Part shown: positions 8,701-10,103 of the stretch, in pieces
How the letters are laid out: every line of letters starts with the position of its first letter
Position numbering within the stretch: the stretch's first letter is position 1
NCBI GenBank assembly: GCA_027604665.1
Contig: JADGIZ010000685.1
Coordinates: 1-10,103 of the forward strand
Direction: 5' to 3'
DNA: 10,103 nucleotides
Source of the DNA: Polyrhizophydium stewartii
Lineage: Eukaryota > Chytridiomycota > Chytridiomycetes > Rhizophydiales
Notes under the pieces: generated by a model
The model's input: the letters and a program-made list of their open reading frames with translations, nothing else
Told to the model about the DNA's origin: nothing
Databases searched by the model: none
Position numbers and translations under genes: made by a program

Positions 8701-9819
8701 GCGGGCGCAAGCTTCTGCCGCTTTTACCGCGCGTCAAGGATGGCGAGAGCATCATCAACGTTTCGCCGGTGACAACAAACTTCTCGTCGAGGCAGCAGCG
8801 GAAGCCGTCTCGCTGCGCGGTGTGCCTGATGTCCGGATGCCCAGGTGCGTCATATGCATCGACTTCGCTTTTGGCTCGCCCTCTTTCGGCGTGTGTGTAT
8901 GTGTGTGCTAATCTGTCCGGCACGCGCAGGCCGGTACCGCCGCATCAAGTGCACATTCTACCGTCTAATGGACAACCCGCAGTTCCTGGCTGCCAAGCAC
9001 TATATCTCGACGTACGACGAGATGCTCGAGCTCGCCAAGATCTTCAACGGCGCGGGAGCCTTGCCGCCGCCGCCGCAGCCGCGTCAGCGGCAATTGTTAC
9101 CAGCCTTGCCGTCGATGGACTCGGCCGATCTCGCGAGCCAGAGCGTGGTGGCTGCGCGCGCTGCAGCTGCGTATGCGTCTGCGTTGGAGCGGGCGGCCGA
9201 GGCAAGTTCCAAGGCGTCGCGGCGCTCTTTGGGCAAGCAGGAAGACCTGCCCAGCGCCACTGCGCAGGCGGTGCTGCCCTCTGGGCTCGATGTGGTGGCG
9301 GCGAACCCGAGCACGCCGTCTGGCGGCGACAACCGCGCTGCGGCTGCGATCGCGGGGCTCGTTGACACGCCCAACATCAGCGATCTGGTGGCGTTCTTCT
9401 CGATGCCGGAGATCAAGGAGCGGCTGCTTGCGCTGCTGCCGATCAAGACGGCCCCGGGCGAGGGGTCGCCGGCGGCTGGCGAGTCGCATGCGGCGCGTGC
9501 TGCGAAGCGCAAGGCGGCAGACGAGGACGGCGACGAAGGCGGCGGTACGGCGGACGGTGATCGGCAGCGGCCTGGCGCGGCGTACAGAAACGTCAAGGAG
9601 CTTGCTGCGGCTGTTGCTGCTGCGGCGGTCGCCGACACGCACGAGCGCAGCAGCAGGAAAGCTGCCGCGGCGTCCGAGGAGCCTGAGCCGGCGGCGTCTC
9701 CGCGGCACTCGCCCGCGGCGGAGCCTCCTCCCGAGCCTGCGGAGGCGGCGGCAGATGCTGCTGCGATGACCGACGACGACGATCTTGGTCTTGACTCGGA
9801 GTCGGAGCTTGAAGGGTGA
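5770..9819 (+). CDS. DUF6729-like zinc-binding protein with AT-hook and acidic tracts (3 exons)
   Basis: Function unknown; the composition suggests a nuclear DNA- or chromatin-associated protein. Exons are 5770-6314, 6467-8844 and 8930-9819, giving 1270 codons plus TGA in frame. In order: basic motifs near residues 54-70 (VKRK, PKRQR); an acidic run at 149-167; a second acidic stretch around 6804-6890; then a region from about 345 to 600 resembling DUF6729. That region has HFNDNFDWPTLEAFL, WAPHVIFPDTKFKCPEC, YRYRCSACKTQF, and two CxxC pairs (C490/C493, C526/C529) expected to bind zinc. An AT-hook (KRKRGRPRK) lies at 820-828. A C-x2-C-x4-C-x8-C module uses C965, C968, C973 and C982. The tail is Ala/Glu/Asp-rich and ends SESELEG. 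As I recall, DUF6729 domains occur in fungal proteins and in some transposon-related proteins. I see no transposase catalytic core here. The DUF assignment is from pattern memory and needs a profile search. Confidence 0.8.
6215..6270 (+). repeat. GAC/GAT/GAG low-complexity tract encoding an Asp/Glu run
   Basis: About 19 consecutive acidic codons (residues 149-167), GAC/GAT first and then GAG/GAA. The mixed synonymous codons suggest selection on the protein rather than recent slippage of a pure repeat. Confidence 0.8.
6315..6466 (+). other. Intron 1 of the DUF6729-like gene (152 nt, acceptor uncertain)
   Basis: The donor is a strong consensus, CAAG followed by GTGAGC, just before an in-frame TGA. 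The acceptor at 6466 (ACCAAG) has the right phase, and third-position GC content in the downstream frame rises from about there. It is longer than the other introns, ends AAG rather than CAG, and its best branch-like site (CTGAC, 6366-6370) is far upstream. An alternative in-phase acceptor at 6373 would make a 59-nt intron but sits only 4 nt from that branch A. Confidence 0.5.
6804..6890 (+). repeat. Second GAC-rich tract encoding an acidic stretch
   Basis: Nearly pure GAC repeats interrupted by GAT, GAG and a short GSF segment encode a second Asp/Glu stretch ahead of the DUF6729-like region. It is purer than the first tract, so it is more likely to vary in length between strains. Confidence 0.8.
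8379..8405 (+). other. AT-hook motif
   Basis: Encodes KRKRGRPRK (residues 820-828) with the GRP core flanked by basic residues. This is the classic minor-groove AT-hook. In this very GC-rich genome AT-rich targets would be scarce, which may limit binding to particular regions. That last point is inference. Confidence 0.85.
8814..8952 (+). other. Four-cysteine zinc module split by intron 2
   Basis: After splicing the sequence reads CAVCLMSGCPGRYRRIKC, a C-x2-C-x4-C-x8-C pattern with CPG after the second pair. Similar CxxC...CPG...C modules occur beside DNA-binding domains in transposon-derived proteins, from memory. The fourth Cys lies in exon 3. Confidence 0.7.
8845..8929 (+). other. Intron 2 of the DUF6729-like gene (85 nt)
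   Basis: The donor is CCCAG followed by GTGCGT, the branch-like site is GTGCTAATC and the acceptor is CACGCGCAG. The splice joins the first base of a Gly codon to its last two. It reunites SRCAVCLMSGCPG with RYRRIKCTFYRL, completing the four-cysteine module. Without splicing the frame diverges. Confidence 0.9.
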
Positions 9820-10103
9820 CTCGCGCACGAGGCCGAGGGCGGTTGCGATGTGGACAAAGAACAGGGAGACGGCTGTGCCGATGTGAATGCCACTTGTGCG
9901 GGCGGTGATGCTGGCGCCGGGCCAGATGCGACTGCGGCGTTGAGAGCCACAGCCGGCTGAGCTGCACATGGTCTTGCAATGAAGCGTGCATATGGCGAGC
10001 GGTCGAGACTGGGGGAGGGGGGCCATCGCAGCTCGGGTGTGCCGTCGCATCTTGCCCCGACGGACAGACAGCGCCCAGCGCCACGCCCACCCTCCCCCCG
10101 CAC
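9820..10103. other. 3' flank of the DUF6729-like gene; possible minus-strand exon
   Basis: No polyadenylation consensus is obvious. On the minus strand, an acceptor-like site (CTCAACGCCGCAG, ending at 9932) is followed by a GC3-rich frame reading RIWPGASITARTSG and then a hydrophobic stretch (IGTAVSLFFVHIATALGLV). It ends near a GTGCGC donor-like site at 9828. It may be an exon of a convergent gene, but I cannot find its other exons. Confidence 0.3.

Noticed and set aside
5770..9819. Intact transposon carrying the DUF6729-like gene
   Set aside because: I saw no transposase catalytic domain, terminal inverted repeats or target-site duplication flanking the gene.
9084..10103. Long minus-strand open frame rich in Ser/Ala/Pro across the right end
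   Set aside because: It mirrors the Ala/Glu/Asp-rich C-terminus of the plus-strand gene and has no domain. Only the separate short frame at 9820-9931 looked worth keeping.

Overview
The window is eukaryotic, GC-rich nuclear DNA. The genes are split by many short GT-AG introns. Most are 58-85 nt with a CTGAC, CTAAC or CTAAT-like branch site 8-22 nt before a CAG acceptor, which is a fungal style of gene structure. One gene encodes a DZIP1/Iguana-type protein of the ciliary transition zone and basal body. Such genes occur in organisms that build cilia or flagella. My best guess is therefore a zoosporic (chytrid-like or blastoclad-like) fungus with a GC-rich genome. The species is not identifiable from sequence alone.

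Layout: (a) 1-428, minus strand: the 5' coding part of an unidentified gene that runs off the left edge. (b) 429-819: spacer with a short CA repeat and a CCCACG repeat; the frame of the left gene stays open through much of it. (c) 820-5332, minus strand: a DZIP1-like gene that I reconstruct as 14 coding exons and 13 introns, 1212 codons, with every junction keeping frame. One intron is probably GC-AG. (d) 5333-5769: the divergent region between two genes, probably holding both promoters, but it also carries a coding-like minus-strand open frame that I cannot place. (e) 5770-9819, plus strand: a three-exon gene for a predicted 1270-residue nuclear protein. It has basic nuclear-localisation-like motifs, two very acidic tracts, a DUF6729-like zinc-binding domain, an AT-hook and a C-x2-C-x4-C-x8-C zinc module. 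(f) 9820-10103: 3' flank, with a possible minus-strand exon encoding a hydrophobic segment.

No operon logic applies. The DZIP1-like gene and the DUF6729-like gene are head to head, about 440 bp apart between predicted start codons, so they may share a bidirectional promoter. I see no functional link between the products. I found no tRNA, rRNA, intact transposon or CRISPR array. The least explained items are the domain architecture of the DUF6729-like protein and the coding-like frame in the divergent region.
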